Positions 32,300-43,657 of a stretch of DNA of 64,000 nucleotides are shown here, piece after piece. A program made the translations under genes and the position numbers. The stretch covers positions 24,533,461 through 24,597,460 of the forward strand of contig NC_079325.1 of the NCBI RefSeq assembly GCF_029931775.1, given 5' to 3'. Position 1 is the first letter of the stretch, and each line of letters starts with the position of its first letter. This stretch comes from Euleptes europaea. Taxonomy: Eukaryota; Chordata; Lepidosauria; Squamata; Sphaerodactylidae. Below the pieces are notes generated by a model. It made no database searches and was not told the origin of the DNA. It worked only from the letters and a program-made list of their open reading frames with translations.

Positions 32300-34057
32300 A
32301 AAATGTTTAAAATAAGTGTTTTCATGCTGTGAATGCTTATCAAATGAGTCATTAGGCAAAGGGAATTCAGTGGAATAAAGAATGAAAACTTCTTATTAGC
32401 ATAAGCTTCCCTGGGCAGAATTTTCACAAGCCCTGCCTCTTGGTGTGTCTAAAAATAATGACTGGATTGGTTCATCCTTCAAGAAGTGGGGTGGGGGGAG
32501 AGGAGTCAAACTCTCGTGCCTGGAAATTTCAGATTCAGTGCCTCTTTGGTAACTTCTTTTTGGAGTACGCTGTGCAGTAAGAATTCATGCTTCTTTATCC
32601 TGGACTAACATACACCAGGATCTCATGGACTTTTCTTACGTTCCATGCCTGGGAACTCAGTATTGAAATATATCTTTAGATGCTGAAATTATAGGAAGAA
32701 CATTTTAGCAATATTTTCTGTTTGTATTTTGAATGCCAAGTATTCAAGTTTCCTAAGCAATAAATCTATTTTTATCTCTTACATTAATTTGCCTTTCCAG
32801 TTCCAGTACAAAATGAGCCCCTGTATGCAAATGAACATTTAGGCATAAGTTGATTATAGCTTTTGATGCATCTTCAAGGCAGCAGTTAAATAATGACCTC
32901 AGGATAAAGTAACAACCTTAACTTTACTAGACAGCAAATATATTAAACTATAATCATGTGAACATACTGAAAAGATCAGTGGCACAATAAAGAAGAGCTT
33001 ATAGGAGAATAGAAATCACAACTGAGTAAAAGATGGGTACGTGTTTGTTTCTGCCTTTCTACATGGGCAAGCTCTCTGTTCAATTGGACTATCAGAGAAT
33101 CAGCCAAATAATTTGTTGAGGGGTAAGGCATTATGTCTGGCCAAGAAGAAAAGTCTTCGAAAGGTTGGAATAGTTAGGAATTTTAAATGATATGGAAGCA
33201 CTGGAAAAGATGGGGTGCTCCGTCCCCAGAAAGAGGGGTACATTTCCTTTTGGCATCTCTACATAATTCAAGATGGTCCTTTCGTTCTAATCTGCCTTTC
33301 AATTCTTCGCCTAAAAAGCTGCGTTGTGTCGTAGTTTCCTGATAAGTTTTTTTACTTGTTTGGGCTGGTAAAAAACAACACGTGCTAGTTTTGTGATTTT
33401 AAAATTTTATTTTCAGATTTAACTTGAGACTGTCTGAGGGTTCCAGGTCAAGGAGGCTGGGTGGGGGGAACCCTCTTTTTAACTCCAAGGTCTCGCTTAC
33501 CTTCAAACTGCCATGTGGTTAGAAAAACATGCTTCAGCAATGAGGGTCTTCAAATCTGCATTACAAAATAAAATGAAACATGCGGTCCCAGTGGTAAAAT
33601 ATTATTTTGCAAACATGTTCCAAAAGCTATGCTAGGCAATTAACGGCAATAAAACCATCTTTTAAAAAATGCTAGGATCTAAAAGTTAGCAGATGTATTT
33701 TGCAGTGGGAAAGACCAGTCTTGTATGCCTGGCTGAGAATGAAGAAAGCCAAAAAGGAAGACTTTGGGAACCTAATAAATTCTACCCATAGAAGGTTCAT
33801 TAATTTATTGCAAAGGGGAAAAAATGAATATGTACAAATCTATGGAACCGGATAAAGTGTCATTCCATTAAGGCATAGCATACATCTGTAAAACATAGTA
33901 AACCCATAAGAAAATATGTATAAATAGCTTAAATATTTACTCCATGCTTCTTCAGAATACTGGAAGTATACTTGGAGGTAATGCTTCTAAGCCTGGTTCG
34001 CTTGGGTCAGGAGAATGCTGGAGACTGTGAGTTTTTAAATAATATTTGCTTTATTTA
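32300..34057. other. Repeat-poor, AT-rich stretch without exon
   Basis: The longest stretch upstream of EBF2 in which I recognise no repeat. It includes TCTAAAAATAATGACTGG near 32448 (MEF2-like). Candidate for conserved non-coding DNA; conservation was not tested. Confidence 0.4.
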
Positions 34058-34190
34058 CAAATGTTTATTTATTTAGTGCATTTCTACCCCACCTTTCTCC
34101 CCAATGGGGTCCCAAAGAAGCTTACACCATTTTCGCCTCCATTTTATCCTCACAACAACCCTGTTGTTAGGTACGTTGGGCTGAGAAAGT
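34058..34190 (-). repeat. Sauria-type tRNA SINE, 3' part
   Basis: The minus strand holds CTTTCTCAGCCCAACGTACC, TAACAACAGGGTTGTTGTGA-like sequence, TGGGGAGAAAGGTGGGGTAG and an AAATAAATAAA tail. Confidence 0.7.
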
Positions 34191-34305
34191 GTGACCTACC
34201 AATTCCCAATCTAATCACCGCGCTGTGCTGCCTCACACTTTTTGAATTGTGTGCAGATTGTATGGTTTTTATATGCAATTTATCCATAAATTATAAGCCA
34301 TTTAT

Positions 34306-34523
34306 GTGTGTAAAGTGCCTTCAAGTCGCAGCCAACTTATGGTGACCCTTTTTTGGGGTTTTCATGGCAAGAGACTAACAGAGGTGGTTTGCCAGTGCCT
34401 TTCTCTGCACAGCAACCCTGGTATTCCTTGGTGGTCTCCCATCCAAATCCTAACCAGGGCTGACCCTGCTTAGCTTCTGAGATCTGAGGAGATCAGGCTA
34501 GCCTGGCCCATCCAGGTCAGGGC
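34306..34523 (-). repeat. 5S-rRNA-derived SINE, full length, 11-bp target-site duplication
   Basis: AAGCCATTTAT is duplicated exactly at 34295-34305 and 34524-34534. The minus strand runs from GCCCTGACCTGGATGGGCC through 5S segments (CTAAGCAGGGTCAGCCCTGG, GGATGGGAGACC) to the CATAAGTTGGCTGCGACTTG BovB-type tail. Confidence 0.94.
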
Positions 34524-34595
34524 AAGCCATTTATACATATATGCATAATACTAATGTATGGATGCACAAACAATATGAATTGAACACAGTAATTG

Positions 34596-34812
34596 AACAC
34601 ATGAGTACATGAAGCTGCCTTATACTGAATCAGACCCTTGGTCCATCAAAGTCAGTATTGTCTACTCAGATTGGCAGTGGCTCTCCAAGGTCTCAGGCAG
34701 AGATCTTTCACATCACCTACTTGCCTTACCCTTTAACTGGAGATGCCGGGGATTGAACCTGGGACCTTCTGCATGCCAAGCAGATGCTCTTCCACTGAGC
34801 CACAGCCCCTCC
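34596..34812 (-). repeat. tRNA-Ala-like SINE, full length
   Basis: The minus strand runs GGAGGGGCTGTGGCTCAGTG, GCTTGGCATGCAGAAGGTCC, CAGGTTCAATCCCCGGCATC to AAGGCAGCTTCATGTACTC. One of the best-preserved copies. Confidence 0.92.
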
Positions 34813-34819
34813 ACTGCTT

Positions 34820-34915
34820 GAGACACTGACAGCTGCTACCAGTCTGAGTAGACAATAACAACCTTGATGGACAATAACAACCTTGATGGTCAGATTCAGT
34901 ATAAGGTTCATGCAT
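34820..34915 (+). repeat. tRNA-Ala-like SINE, 3' piece in inverted position
   Basis: TGCTACCAGTCTGAGTAGAC and GATTCAGTATAAGGTTCATG are the SINE's 3' end on the + strand, with CAATAACAACCTTGATGG duplicated in tandem. With 34596-34812 it makes an inverted pair. Confidence 0.75.
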
Positions 34916-35138
34916 CCATGCGTATGTGTTCCAGACAGCCAAGCACAAAAGGTTGGGAGGTTCCAAGCCAAGTATCCTCCTATAATGGAGGCAGCTGCTT
35001 CTAAATAGGCACTCTCTGTAGATACAGAGCTGGTGCCTCTTCTGAAGCATTTCTTGCACTGAGGAAAGCCAAGGGAAAATCTTTGCACTGAGGGAAGAAG
35101 GCATTGTTCGGTTCAGTTTCCAAAGGGTTCGGGCCCAG

Positions 35139-35440
35139 AGAGCCAGAGTGGTATAGTGGTTAAGAGCAGTGGTTTGGAGCAGTGGATCTGGAGAACAGAG
35201 TTTGATTCCCCACTCCTCCACATGAGCGGTGGATGCTGATCAGGTGAACTGGATTTGTTTCGCCACTCCTCCACATGAAGCCAGCTGGGTGATCTTGGGC
35301 CAGTCACAGTTATCTCAGCCCCACCTACCTCACAGGGTGTCTGTTGTGGAGAGGTGAAGGGAAGGTGACTGTAAGCTGGCTTGAGTCTTCCTTAAGCAGT
35401 AGAGGAAGTTGGCATATGAAAACCAACTCTTCTTCTTCTT
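35139..35440 (+). repeat. tRNA-derived SINE (GTAGTGGTTAAGAG family), full length
   Basis: AGCCAGAGTGGTATAGTGG head, GTTTGATTCC B box, GGTGATCTTGGGCCAGTCAC body, then AAAACCAACTC and (TTC)n tail at 35425-35440. Confidence 0.88.
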
Positions 35441-37572
35441 GGAGAGAGGATGTCAAGCCCAACGGTATAAGAAAGTCAGAGTCTATAACAGAAGGGGAAA
35501 GTTTATATCGTGCAGCTGCCCAGGATGAGTGCTTTGCTAGTCAATTGAGAGGGAGTGACCCAAAGTTCCTTGCTATGTTGTTGTTCCATTTGAGACCCTT
35601 TGGATTTTGCCCCCAAAATTCAAAACAAAAGTGGATGCCAAGAAACACATCAATAAGCATCACTGTGCTCCTGGATCACTGTCTTTTTCTTTTGAAATAT
35701 CCAGCATGATGTTTAAAGAGTATTTATCCCTGGTGGAGCTCAAAAGCTTGTGTCCTGTTCTCAAAGCAGCACAATACTCAGCCCAGCAGCAATTGAAAGA
35801 CTGTGATGGAAACGTATTCCACCCATTATCTGCAGTTCATCTGATGAAGTGAGCTCTGACTCACAAATGCTTCCGGTGGAGTTCTTCAATTGCCCTGGTG
35901 TTAGTTTGCTGCCACAGACTCAGGCAGGAGTGTTCCAGAAGCCAGCTCAGCTCCTGTAAAGGCACGTGGTCCTGCTACCAGTTTAAAAGCTTGACTTCCC
36001 ACCATGTTTAAGGTAGGACCAATCAGTGCTGCTGATGGGGCACTATCCTTTAGCCTCACCACCTGCCCACCCCATGGATTGTACTCTTCTCTAAGAAGCT
36101 TCAACTGTGTTCTCTTGTGGCTTCTCTGCCTTGGACTCTTCTTTCAGCTTTGAGCAAAGAGGCTGCAAGCAAGCCAGAGGTTGAAGATGAGCTTGGGGGG
36201 GAGGGGGGCACAGTGATAATTTATTATTTATTTGTTGAATAGTCTACAATTAAATCATCTCTCATGAGAAATCTCATAAGCAATGCAACAGGACTAGGAT
36301 TACAAACATTAGAAAAAGTGCAGAAAATAAACAAATAGAAAGTATCCAGGTGCTTCTCATTTGCCGTTTCTGATTCATCTGGAGGCTCTGCCTGCGGAAA
36401 TAGTTTAGGTAGGGTTGGAATCCAACCGTAGCTGTCGGTATTCTCCCTGTGAGGAGGATGGTAAAAGTACAATCACGAGAACGCTTTCCTGGGAGCAAGC
36501 CCTGTTGGTGCTTGCTCCCAAGGAGACCTTCTTAGGCTTGCTCCCTGTGGCTGCAACCCTTCGTGCATATTTACTCAGAAGTGTATACAAGAGGTAGAAG
36601 TTCTTATTTCTTTAAGACAGATGTTCGTTATAAACATGCAGCAATTGCAGGGCTGGTCTGAAGCAAAATCCAGGAGCTATCCTGGGGCAAAAGCATATTT
36701 ACCCAAAAGTAGGTTCGACTGAACACAGTGGGTCTTACTCCCTAGTAAGTGTGGTTTAGGATCGCAGCCAATAACTGACTGTGGCTGGAAGGAGGCAATT
36801 AACTGAGGGAGTTGAATCCCAAAAAGAATCCGATGGAGATCATTCCCAGAAAAACGATAATACTTGATACACTAAAGAGAGGTGGGTCAAACTTTTCTCT
36901 TTCACCGGCTGGTCAGGATTTTGGAATTAAAATAAAAAGAAAACGTTTTCAAGGACTTTATTGGCATAATTGTTTGTTGGGTAGTAGGATTCCTGCTTTT
37001 CCTTTCCACCCCACTAGGGGGAGCTCAAGCAGGGAATCAGTTCCGCTCAGTCTCAATGTACTCAGGAGGAGAACCGTCCCGTCCTATACATGTTTGCGGT
37101 CCCTTTGGAATCGGGAATGGAGAAGCGAACTAAACTATTGAACCAGTTGTCCGTAAAAACAACAACAACCCTAAAGTATTTAATTTTGGCTCTTAAAAAG
37201 CTTAGGAAAACTCTCCAGAACCCGTAATACGGGATACCTACCTACTCCTGAACACGGTTGAATAAACCCTATGTATTCTTAGTCGGGAGTAACACCCCAC
37301 CCCTTCCTCTATAGAATTTTCTGAGCTTTATTTTCGAGTAGACATGCGTAGCCTGGGACTGTTAACTCATCCGGGAGAGTATTCCCAAATCAGGTGCCAA
37401 ACGGGTTGTTTCCACCACCCGTTCAGTTGGGGGTGAAATGGGACCGTAATCCGAATTAGCGCGGGTGGCTACGCAACCAGGTGGTGGCAGCTATTGTGAA
37501 TTAAAGCGTTCTTGTGGTTCAGAACCGGTATGACTTTCCTCTGGCTCGCTCAAGTGATTGTACCTGCAAGGC
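35441..37572. other. Unresolved intergenic DNA
   Basis: 35830-35870 carries a CATCTGATGAAGTGAGCTCT motif common at retrotransposon 3' ends. 36690-36770 is a copy of the 'acttactcc' motif. CpG density starts to rise from about 36.8 kb. No exon seen. Confidence 0.4.
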
Positions 37573-37795
37573 GCAATTGAACACATGAAGCTGCCTTATA
37601 CTGAACCAGACCCCTGGTCCTTCAAAGTCAGTATCGTCTACTCTCAGACCGGCAGCGGCTCTCCGGGGTCTCAGGCAGAGGTCTTTCACATCACCTACTT
37701 GCCTCGTCCCTTTAACTGGAGATGCCGGGGATTGAACTTGGGATCTTCTGCATGCCAAACAGATGCTCTCCCACTGAGCCGCGGCCCCTTCCCAA
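37573..37795 (-). repeat. tRNA-Ala-like SINE, full length
   Basis: The minus strand reads GGAAGGGGCCGCGGCTCAGT through GCATGCAGAAGATCC to AAGGCAGCTTCATGTGTTC. Confidence 0.9.
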
Positions 37796-38149
37796 TTAAC
37801 ATGCGGAACTCGCTGCCACAAGCTCTCCTGAGGGCAGGCCACGGGTTTAGTTGGCTATGAATGGGGATGAGTCGAAATCCATGATAGAGCAGATGGCTTA
37901 GCAGCCCCAGAGAGCGGGGTATAAATCTAAACGAATGAATGAATGCGCCTTAGAGGGAAGGCTCATGACACAGCGACCCTGCCAAAGCCTGGCGCGCCTG
38001 GATGAGTCCATTGCGACCTCCATGCAACTCAGTCAACTGCATGCCTCTATCTTTTATTTGCTGGTCTTGGACCGTATTAAAGTTATTGATTGAACTGCAT
38101 GTCTCGTTGACTACTACGGGAGTGCTTCGATTGTGGGATCCTGCATGGC

Positions 38150-38268
38150 TGGGGGAGGGTTGGGTCACTGGGGATGTGGGGGGGGGGGAGGTAGCTGTTA
38201 ATTTCCTGCATTGTGCAGGGGGTTGGACTAGATGACCCTGGTGGTCCCTTCCAACTCTATGATTTTAC
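38150..38268 (+). mobile_element. CR1-type LINE 3' end
   Basis: GGGGGTTGGACTAGATGACC, then GGTGGTCCCTTCCAACTCTA and TGATTTTA is the familiar CR1 3' terminus of reptiles and birds. Only the 3' tail is kept. Confidence 0.75.
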
Positions 38269-38472
38269 ACGGAGCTTCCAGGCTCAGGGGCAGTCTATCT
38301 CGGGAGAGCAGTTGCTGGGAAGCCAGCCGCGTCAGAACTGTGGTCAGTTTCCTAAGGCACCTGGTTGGATGTTGATGGAAAGCGAAGGCTGGATCTTGCC
38401 GTTGCGATGGCGGTTTAATCGTCCATAGCATCTGACCAGCCCGGAACAGTCAGATGCCTTCCGTTAGACTGT

Positions 38473-38652
38473 GGCCATTTATGCATGGGAGGTTTTGCCT
38501 TGGATTTACCACTCTCTCGATGCACATTTCCCCCATCTGAATTCTCAGAACTCAAAAATAAGCCCCCAGGCAGAGTTCTGAGAATTCGGAGGGAGAAAAT
38601 GTACATCTAGAGAGCAGCAAATCCAAGGCAAACCTCCCATGCATAAATGGCC
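38473..38652. mobile_element. Whole-element palindrome MITE (GGCCATTTATGC family)
   Basis: Starts GGCCATTTATGCATGGGAGG and ends CCTCCCATGCATAAATGGCC. The arms meet at a ~25-bp loop, loop orientation 1 (AATAAGCCCC). Confidence 0.93.
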
Positions 38653-39776
38653 TGCCTTGCTTTAATAGTAATAAGTCTGAAGCCTCCAGATTCCTTCTTG
38701 GAGCATGAAATCAACGATGAACAGGATCGCGTGGTTGGGAAAAGGCTGCGTAGGTGCGCTCAGGAAACCTTCCCAGAGTCCACGGTCTTATCTCTTCAGA
38801 TCCTCAAAGAATCCGAGGCGGAGACCTGCGCGGAGCTGCTGCATCCTCATTTAAACGCCGCTGAAATTAACCAGCTCGCTTGCAGTCACTGGAGGAAAGT
38901 CGAAACAGCAACGCCTTTATCCGTACTCCGATGCTGCCAACTCGGAGTGACTCCGGTTTGAAGGCCGGAATGCTGAGAGGCGGGGGGGGGGATGTGAGGC
39001 TTGTGTGAAAACCTGGACGTGGTGTCTGCCCCCCCTTAAAAATAAGGGTATTCAGTGGGGGCAGTAGGAAGTGGAAATCCATGGTTTCTGGGGATGAATG
39101 AAGAGGGGTCGGAATCGACGCGAAAACAACCTTTTATCAGCAGCTGCTAAAGCGTCACATAATAGCCGGCAAGCTTCGGAATTCGCCTTGGGGGGGGGGC
39201 GTCCATGGAGACCGGTTTTTCACACAAGTTTCAACCCCTCCTCCTAGGAACATTTTAGAATCGGTTTCCTCCCGTGCAGTCCAAACACAACACTCCATTC
39301 CTTCTTCGATTCCTTCGAATCGGAGTCATTTCTCCTGGCTGGGTATTAAGCACCCCCCCCCGAAAGGTGGGTGGGTGGGGGCGAATTGTTGTACCTTGTA
39401 TGACAAAACAAACCCAGAATGCCATTTGCAATTCCCTTACAACGCAGCGCAGGCTCCGTGATGCAAACTCCAGGCTGCGATCCTGTGAGGGTTGTTTTTT
39501 TGCTCGATTTGAGAGCAAGTAAACTGGATTAATTTCTGAGCAGACATGGAAGGGCTAGTGGGATAAGACTAGTGGGAGAAGCAGCAAAGGCTGGCTCCCC
39601 CTGAAAATGCAAGCGCCTGCAGTGATTCCGATCGGACTCCAACCTGACAGGCTTGGGAGGCGCAGGGAAGAGAAACGTCTTGGCCCTGATGTGAGCGAAG
39701 GTGGAGATTCGTTTCCGGGGACTCTCCGGGCAGTGTGGCCCAGTGGTTGGAAGGAAAAGATCCATCATTGGTCATG

Positions 39777-39994
39777 AATACATGAACACACCAAGCCGCC
39801 TTCTACTGAATCAGACCCTTGGGCCATCCAAGTCAGTATTGTCTACTCAGACCGGCAGCGGCTCTCCAGGGTCTCGGGCGGAGGTCTTTCACATCACCCT
39901 CTTGCCTACTCCCTTTAAGTGGAGATGCTGGGGATTGAACCTGGGACCTTCTGCATGCCATGCAGAGGCTCTACCACTGAGCCACTGCCCCTTC
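39777..39994 (-). repeat. tRNA-Ala-like SINE, full length
   Basis: The minus strand reads AGGGGCAGTGGCTCAGTGGT, GCATGGCATGCAGAAGGTCC and the standard body. It continues the run of Ala-like SINEs near EBF2. Confidence 0.9.
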
Positions 39995-40598
39995 ACCCGC
40001 CTCCCCTTTTCTAGGATCTCCTTTCGGGATGGGGGCGCCCGGCGGGGTCTGAGCCTGGCATTTTTGCAGTCTGCGCTGACGCCACCTCCCCCCCCCCCCC
40101 ATGAAGTCCCGGGAGCGGCTTCGGTTCCCAATTCCCTTTTGGCCATCTGCGGACGTCTAACTTGGCCTTGGGAGGTACTCGGGAGGGCGCCAGGCGCAGA
40201 ACCCGACGAGCCAATGCCATCTAGAGGGGGAGGGCTGGGGGGGGGAGGGAAGGGAGCCCCTCGTTCGTTTGTCCCTAATGGGCAAGATTTTGGTGGCAGC
40301 TGCTGGAGGCCCCGTCCCCTGACCCCAGTCGATGCCCTCTGACCCCACCTTCCCCCTGAATCCCTACAAGCCAGATTCCCTCCGGGGCTTCTGGCACACG
40401 ATTCTTTTCTTGCTCTGAAAGGCCGCGCGTTTACACAGCTCTGGCCCGGTCCGGGTCGAATGGTAAGCCTCTTTTTGACCCCCCCTCGGACCCATTTGAG
40501 GACTGACATTGCAAAGAAGGAGATGGTCATGCATTATCGAGAACAAACGCAAGTAGTTTTTTCCCCCCACTTTACTGGCTGGCCAAGGTTTTGTAACT
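39995..40598. other. CpG-rich unique stretch without recognised exon
   Basis: GC- and CpG-rich, with long overlapping open frames on both strands (for example 39889-40530 minus) that look compositional; the peptides match no family I know. It could hold a distal CpG island. Confidence 0.45.
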
Positions 40599-40612
40599 AA
40601 ATAAAGATTTAT

Positions 40613-40850
40613 TGTCGAAGGCTTTCACGGTCAGAGTTCATTGGTTCTTGTGGGTTATCCGGGCTGTGTAACCGTGATCTTGGTATTTTCTTTCCTGACG
40701 TTTCGCCAGCAGCTGTGGCAGGCATCTTCAGAGGAGTAACGCATCTTCAGCGAGTACTCCGCTGAAGATGCCTGCCACAGCTGCTGGCGAAACGTCAGGA
40801 AAGAAAATACCAAGACCACGGTTACACAGCCCGGATAACCCACAAGAACC
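40613..40850. mobile_element. Short Penelope-derived foldback, exact 14-bp target-site duplication
   Basis: AAATAAAGATTTAT is duplicated exactly at 40599-40612 and 40851-40864. The 238-bp insert consists of two inverted copies of the terminal segment of the Penelope-like element at 25137 (CAGCAGCTGTGGCAGGCATC on the left, GATGCCTGCCACAGCTGCTG on the right) joined near 40745, with no coding DNA between them. Confidence 0.93.
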
Positions 40851-41404
40851 AAATAAAGATTTATATATATTTAATAACAAAATTCGTACTAGTAATTCAC
40901 CTCCGCTGGTGTTCAGGAGGGACTCCGCGGAAACTAATCCTGAAGAAGTGACGTGGAGATTCCAACCCCTGATGGCAGGGCAGGTGACCGGTCGTTTACT
41001 CTAGAGTAGCCCGATTGAGTTGCAGTGAATAGCTTTTTGGGACACATTACAAAGGCATTTTCTTCGGAGTAAATACGACGGGCGTTTATGTTCTAGCGGT
41101 CGCTCACACGAAATGGGGTTGGTGTTTTTTTAGGCACGTGTTAAGAAGGGGGGAGGCTTTCGATGTGAATTACTTGCAGAGTCCGCATCTTGTGGGAAAA
41201 CACATTTAAACTTCAGGCATAGATCAGAGCGCGTGTCCTTTCGTTTTACCCAGGGGACCAAGGTCCCCCGGGGATTTCTTCTGCACAAGTCTTAATCGCG
41301 CTCCATGGGCGAAGCCGCCCCTGTCCGTTCGTAACCGGCCTTGCGCAAGAGAACTTCTGGTTGGATGATGACCCAGTTCTATCTGACATCGGGGGAAAGA
41401 CCAA

Positions 41405-41585
41405 GGCCATTTATGCACGGGAGGTTTCGCCTTGGATTTGTCGCTCTCTAGATGCACATTTCCCCCATCCGAATTCTTAAAACTCAACAATAAGCCCCCA
41501 TGCAGAGTTTTGAGCATTTGGATGGGGAAAATGTGCGTCTAGAGAGCGGCAAATCCAAGGCAAAACCTCCCGTGCATAAATGGCC
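41405..41585. mobile_element. Whole-element palindrome MITE (GGCCATTTATGC family)
   Basis: Starts GGCCATTTATGCACGGGAGG and ends CCTCCCGTGCATAAATGGCC, so even the arm substitution (A to C at the GCACGGG position) is mirrored in the other arm. Loop orientation 1. Confidence 0.94.
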
Positions 41586-42419
41586 AAAGAGTTCAAGAAC
41601 CGAACTTCCTCCCCTCTTTTTCTTAAAATCGGCCTTAAATTTAAGATCCCCTTAAAAAATAATGCCCAGGATGTTGCGTTGATTCCATCTAGAAAAGCTC
41701 TTCCTCCGTTACAAGAAGGGGGGGGGGGGCTAGTAACTGTTTGAGGTTTATTAGTTCATCTAATGCCAGCTCTGTCATGACTGGGGCACAACGATTCCGA
41801 AGGCTTCCCCTTTCCTTTCCCAACTGGGAGCAAAAGCCAGATCTCCCCCCCAAAAAACAACAACAACAACATTCATTCACGAAAGGCATTAGCCTGATTT
41901 GATGGTCAATTTTAACTGGTTTAATACGCATCTAAATCCGGATGCTGGCCGAGCCCGCTTTTATCTTGGAACAGAAAGGCGAAGCTGAAGTTTTAAAAGA
42001 TAGGATGTAAAAACCCTGTTAGAAAGGGAGATTCCTCGTCCCTCCCACCCCCCTCCGTTAACGGGGGTGGTGGTGAAGAGGGGAGCCGTGCATAACGAGG
42101 CAAAGAAACCGGCGCTCTGCCCCTTTAACTGGGGAACATCTGATTCCCTCATCTGGCAGATGGTCTCTGAGTCCAGATTAGCATTCATTGTCTTGAAATC
42201 TGTTTTCGCGTTGGTGTTATATAGATTTCAGGGGGCTGATCTATACTCTAAGATCGCAGCACAAAAGGGATGGGGGGGGGGGAGGAAAGTGACACCAAGC
42301 CGGCTTAATTTATAGAGAGAGGTGTCGTTCTTTCATGCAAGGCGAACGTCTCCGTGGCTTTCAGCACGGGTGTTCGGCCGCCTTGGGTGTGTTATATATG
42401 AGTAAGCCCTTTCTAGTGA
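41586..42419. other. CpG-rich intergenic DNA, nothing recognised
   Basis: No exon or confident repeat; several poly-G runs. Confidence 0.4.
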
Positions 42420-42470
42420 TGCATGCAAGTACATGCATACATGTACTTGCATGTACATGTACTTGTATGT
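42420..42470. repeat. ACATG/TACATG-rich short palindromic tract
   Basis: A 50-bp run built of CATGTAC, TGCATGTA and ACATGCA words, so it is self-complementary. Confidence 0.8.
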
Positions 42471-42562
42471 ACCCTGGAGAGCTGCTGCCGGTCTGAGTAG
42501 ACAATACTGACGTTGATGGACCAAGGGTCTCATTCAGTAATAAGGCAGCTTCATGTGTTCAC
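42471..42562 (+). repeat. tRNA-Ala-like SINE, 3' piece
   Basis: CCCTGGAGAGCTGCTGCCGG to AAGGCAGCTTCATGTGTTCA; the tRNA head has been replaced by the CATG-rich tract. Confidence 0.85.
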
Positions 42563-42980
42563 GTTTCCCAATTCCTATCTTGCGTGAAGTTCTGGAGGCC
42601 GTTATGGATCCACGACAGATGCGTGGACGCTCCTTCATATGAGCACCCCTTCCGCCACGTGGGAGCAGGCCCAAGATGTCAGCAACCCCCCCCCCCACTA
42701 CGACAGCCTCCTAGAACGCAAACCTAGGCCTTCTTCCTCGGAAGTAACGCCGGTTTATTGCAGCCCGACTCCCTCCCGAGCAAGCTCCCGTAGGATCGCG
42801 GCCAGCTCTTCACACAGTCTCTGTCCCCTTAACTTCCCCCCCTCCAGTATTTTTTTAAAATAAAACCCCTCTGATCTGATTGAAACAAGATTACATATAA
42901 AAAAATTAATAAACGTGTTTTATAAAACGTGACAAGGAACATCGGGGCGACGCTGGGACTAGAGCGTCTTGTGAGCCTAT

Positions 42981-43159
42981 CCATTTATGCATGGGCTGTT
43001 TTGCCTTGGATTTGCCACTCTCTAGATGCACATTTTCCGCATCCGAAGTCTCAAAACTCAAAAATGAGCCCCCTTGCAGAGTTTTGAGAATTCAGATGGG
43101 GGAAATTTGCGTCTAGAGAGCAGCAAATCCAAGGCAAAACCTCCCATGCGTAAGTGGCC
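42981..43159. mobile_element. Whole-element palindrome MITE (GGCCATTTATGC family)
   Basis: Starts CCATTTATGCATGGGCTG and ends CCTCCCATGCGTAAGTGG. Loop orientation 1. It lies about 320 bp upstream of the promoter motif stack. Confidence 0.92.
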
Positions 43160-43163
43160 AAAC

Positions 43164-43241
43164 GTTTTGAGAATTTGGATGGGGAAAATGTGCATCTACA
43201 GAGCAGGAAATCCCAGGCAAAACCTCCCGTGCATAAATGGC
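43164..43241. mobile_element. Half copy of the palindrome MITE
   Basis: TTTTGAGAATTTGGATGGGG to CCTCCCGTGCATAAATGGC is one arm only, directly after a full copy. Confidence 0.85.
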
Positions 43242-43464
43242 GGGACCGCGGAGGAAACTGGCCCCGGCTCTTTTCCCAGACACTGGTTAACAAAGCGAAG
43301 ACGAAGTTATTTGGGAAAGTAACTTTATTCAACACCCTCGTCAGCTTCTTCGCCCGGCCAGCTCTCCCTCTCTCTCCTCTCTCCCACTCCCCCCCCCCAC
43401 TTTCCATCTAAGCCCAAACTGCGACTCGCGTGGCTCAGTTTGGAGAAGCGCTCGCCCTCCTCCT

Positions 43465-43505
43465 CCAATGAGAGGCGGCTATGCAAATGAGAGCTCCTTA
43501 TTTGG
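43465..43505 (+). promoter_or_regulatory. EBF2: Promoter motif stack: CCAAT box, octamer, CArG box
   Basis: Within 41 bp there is CCAAT at 43465-43469 (NF-Y type), ATGCAAAT at 43481-43488 (a perfect POU/octamer site), and CCTTATTTGG at 43496-43505 (a perfect CC(A/T)6GG serum response factor site). They lie about 580 bp upstream of the start codon in the CpG-rich block. The motifs are seen directly; function is inferred. Confidence 0.6.
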
Positions 43506-43657
43506 AAGCGCGCCCCTCCCCTTTTCCCAGTCCGGGTCTCTCCCGCCACCGCAACCCATTCATGGTGCGGAGAAACAGACGCGCTTCGCCGCGGCTTCGA
43601 GCGTCATCAGATTCTCTTTCGCCGCGTTTCGTCTTTTCCTTTCACAATTGATCGCGG

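Noticed and set aside
39701-40530. Two 213-codon frames on opposite strands
   Set aside because: They include an Ala-like SINE and CpG-rich DNA; proline- and glycine-rich readings on both strands are compositional, with no splice or family support.
1-43000. A second host gene upstream of EBF2, such as the PPP2R2A neighbour known from mammals
   Set aside because: No exon with a recognisable protein and splice sites was found; the readable peptides here are from LINEs or the Penelope-like element.
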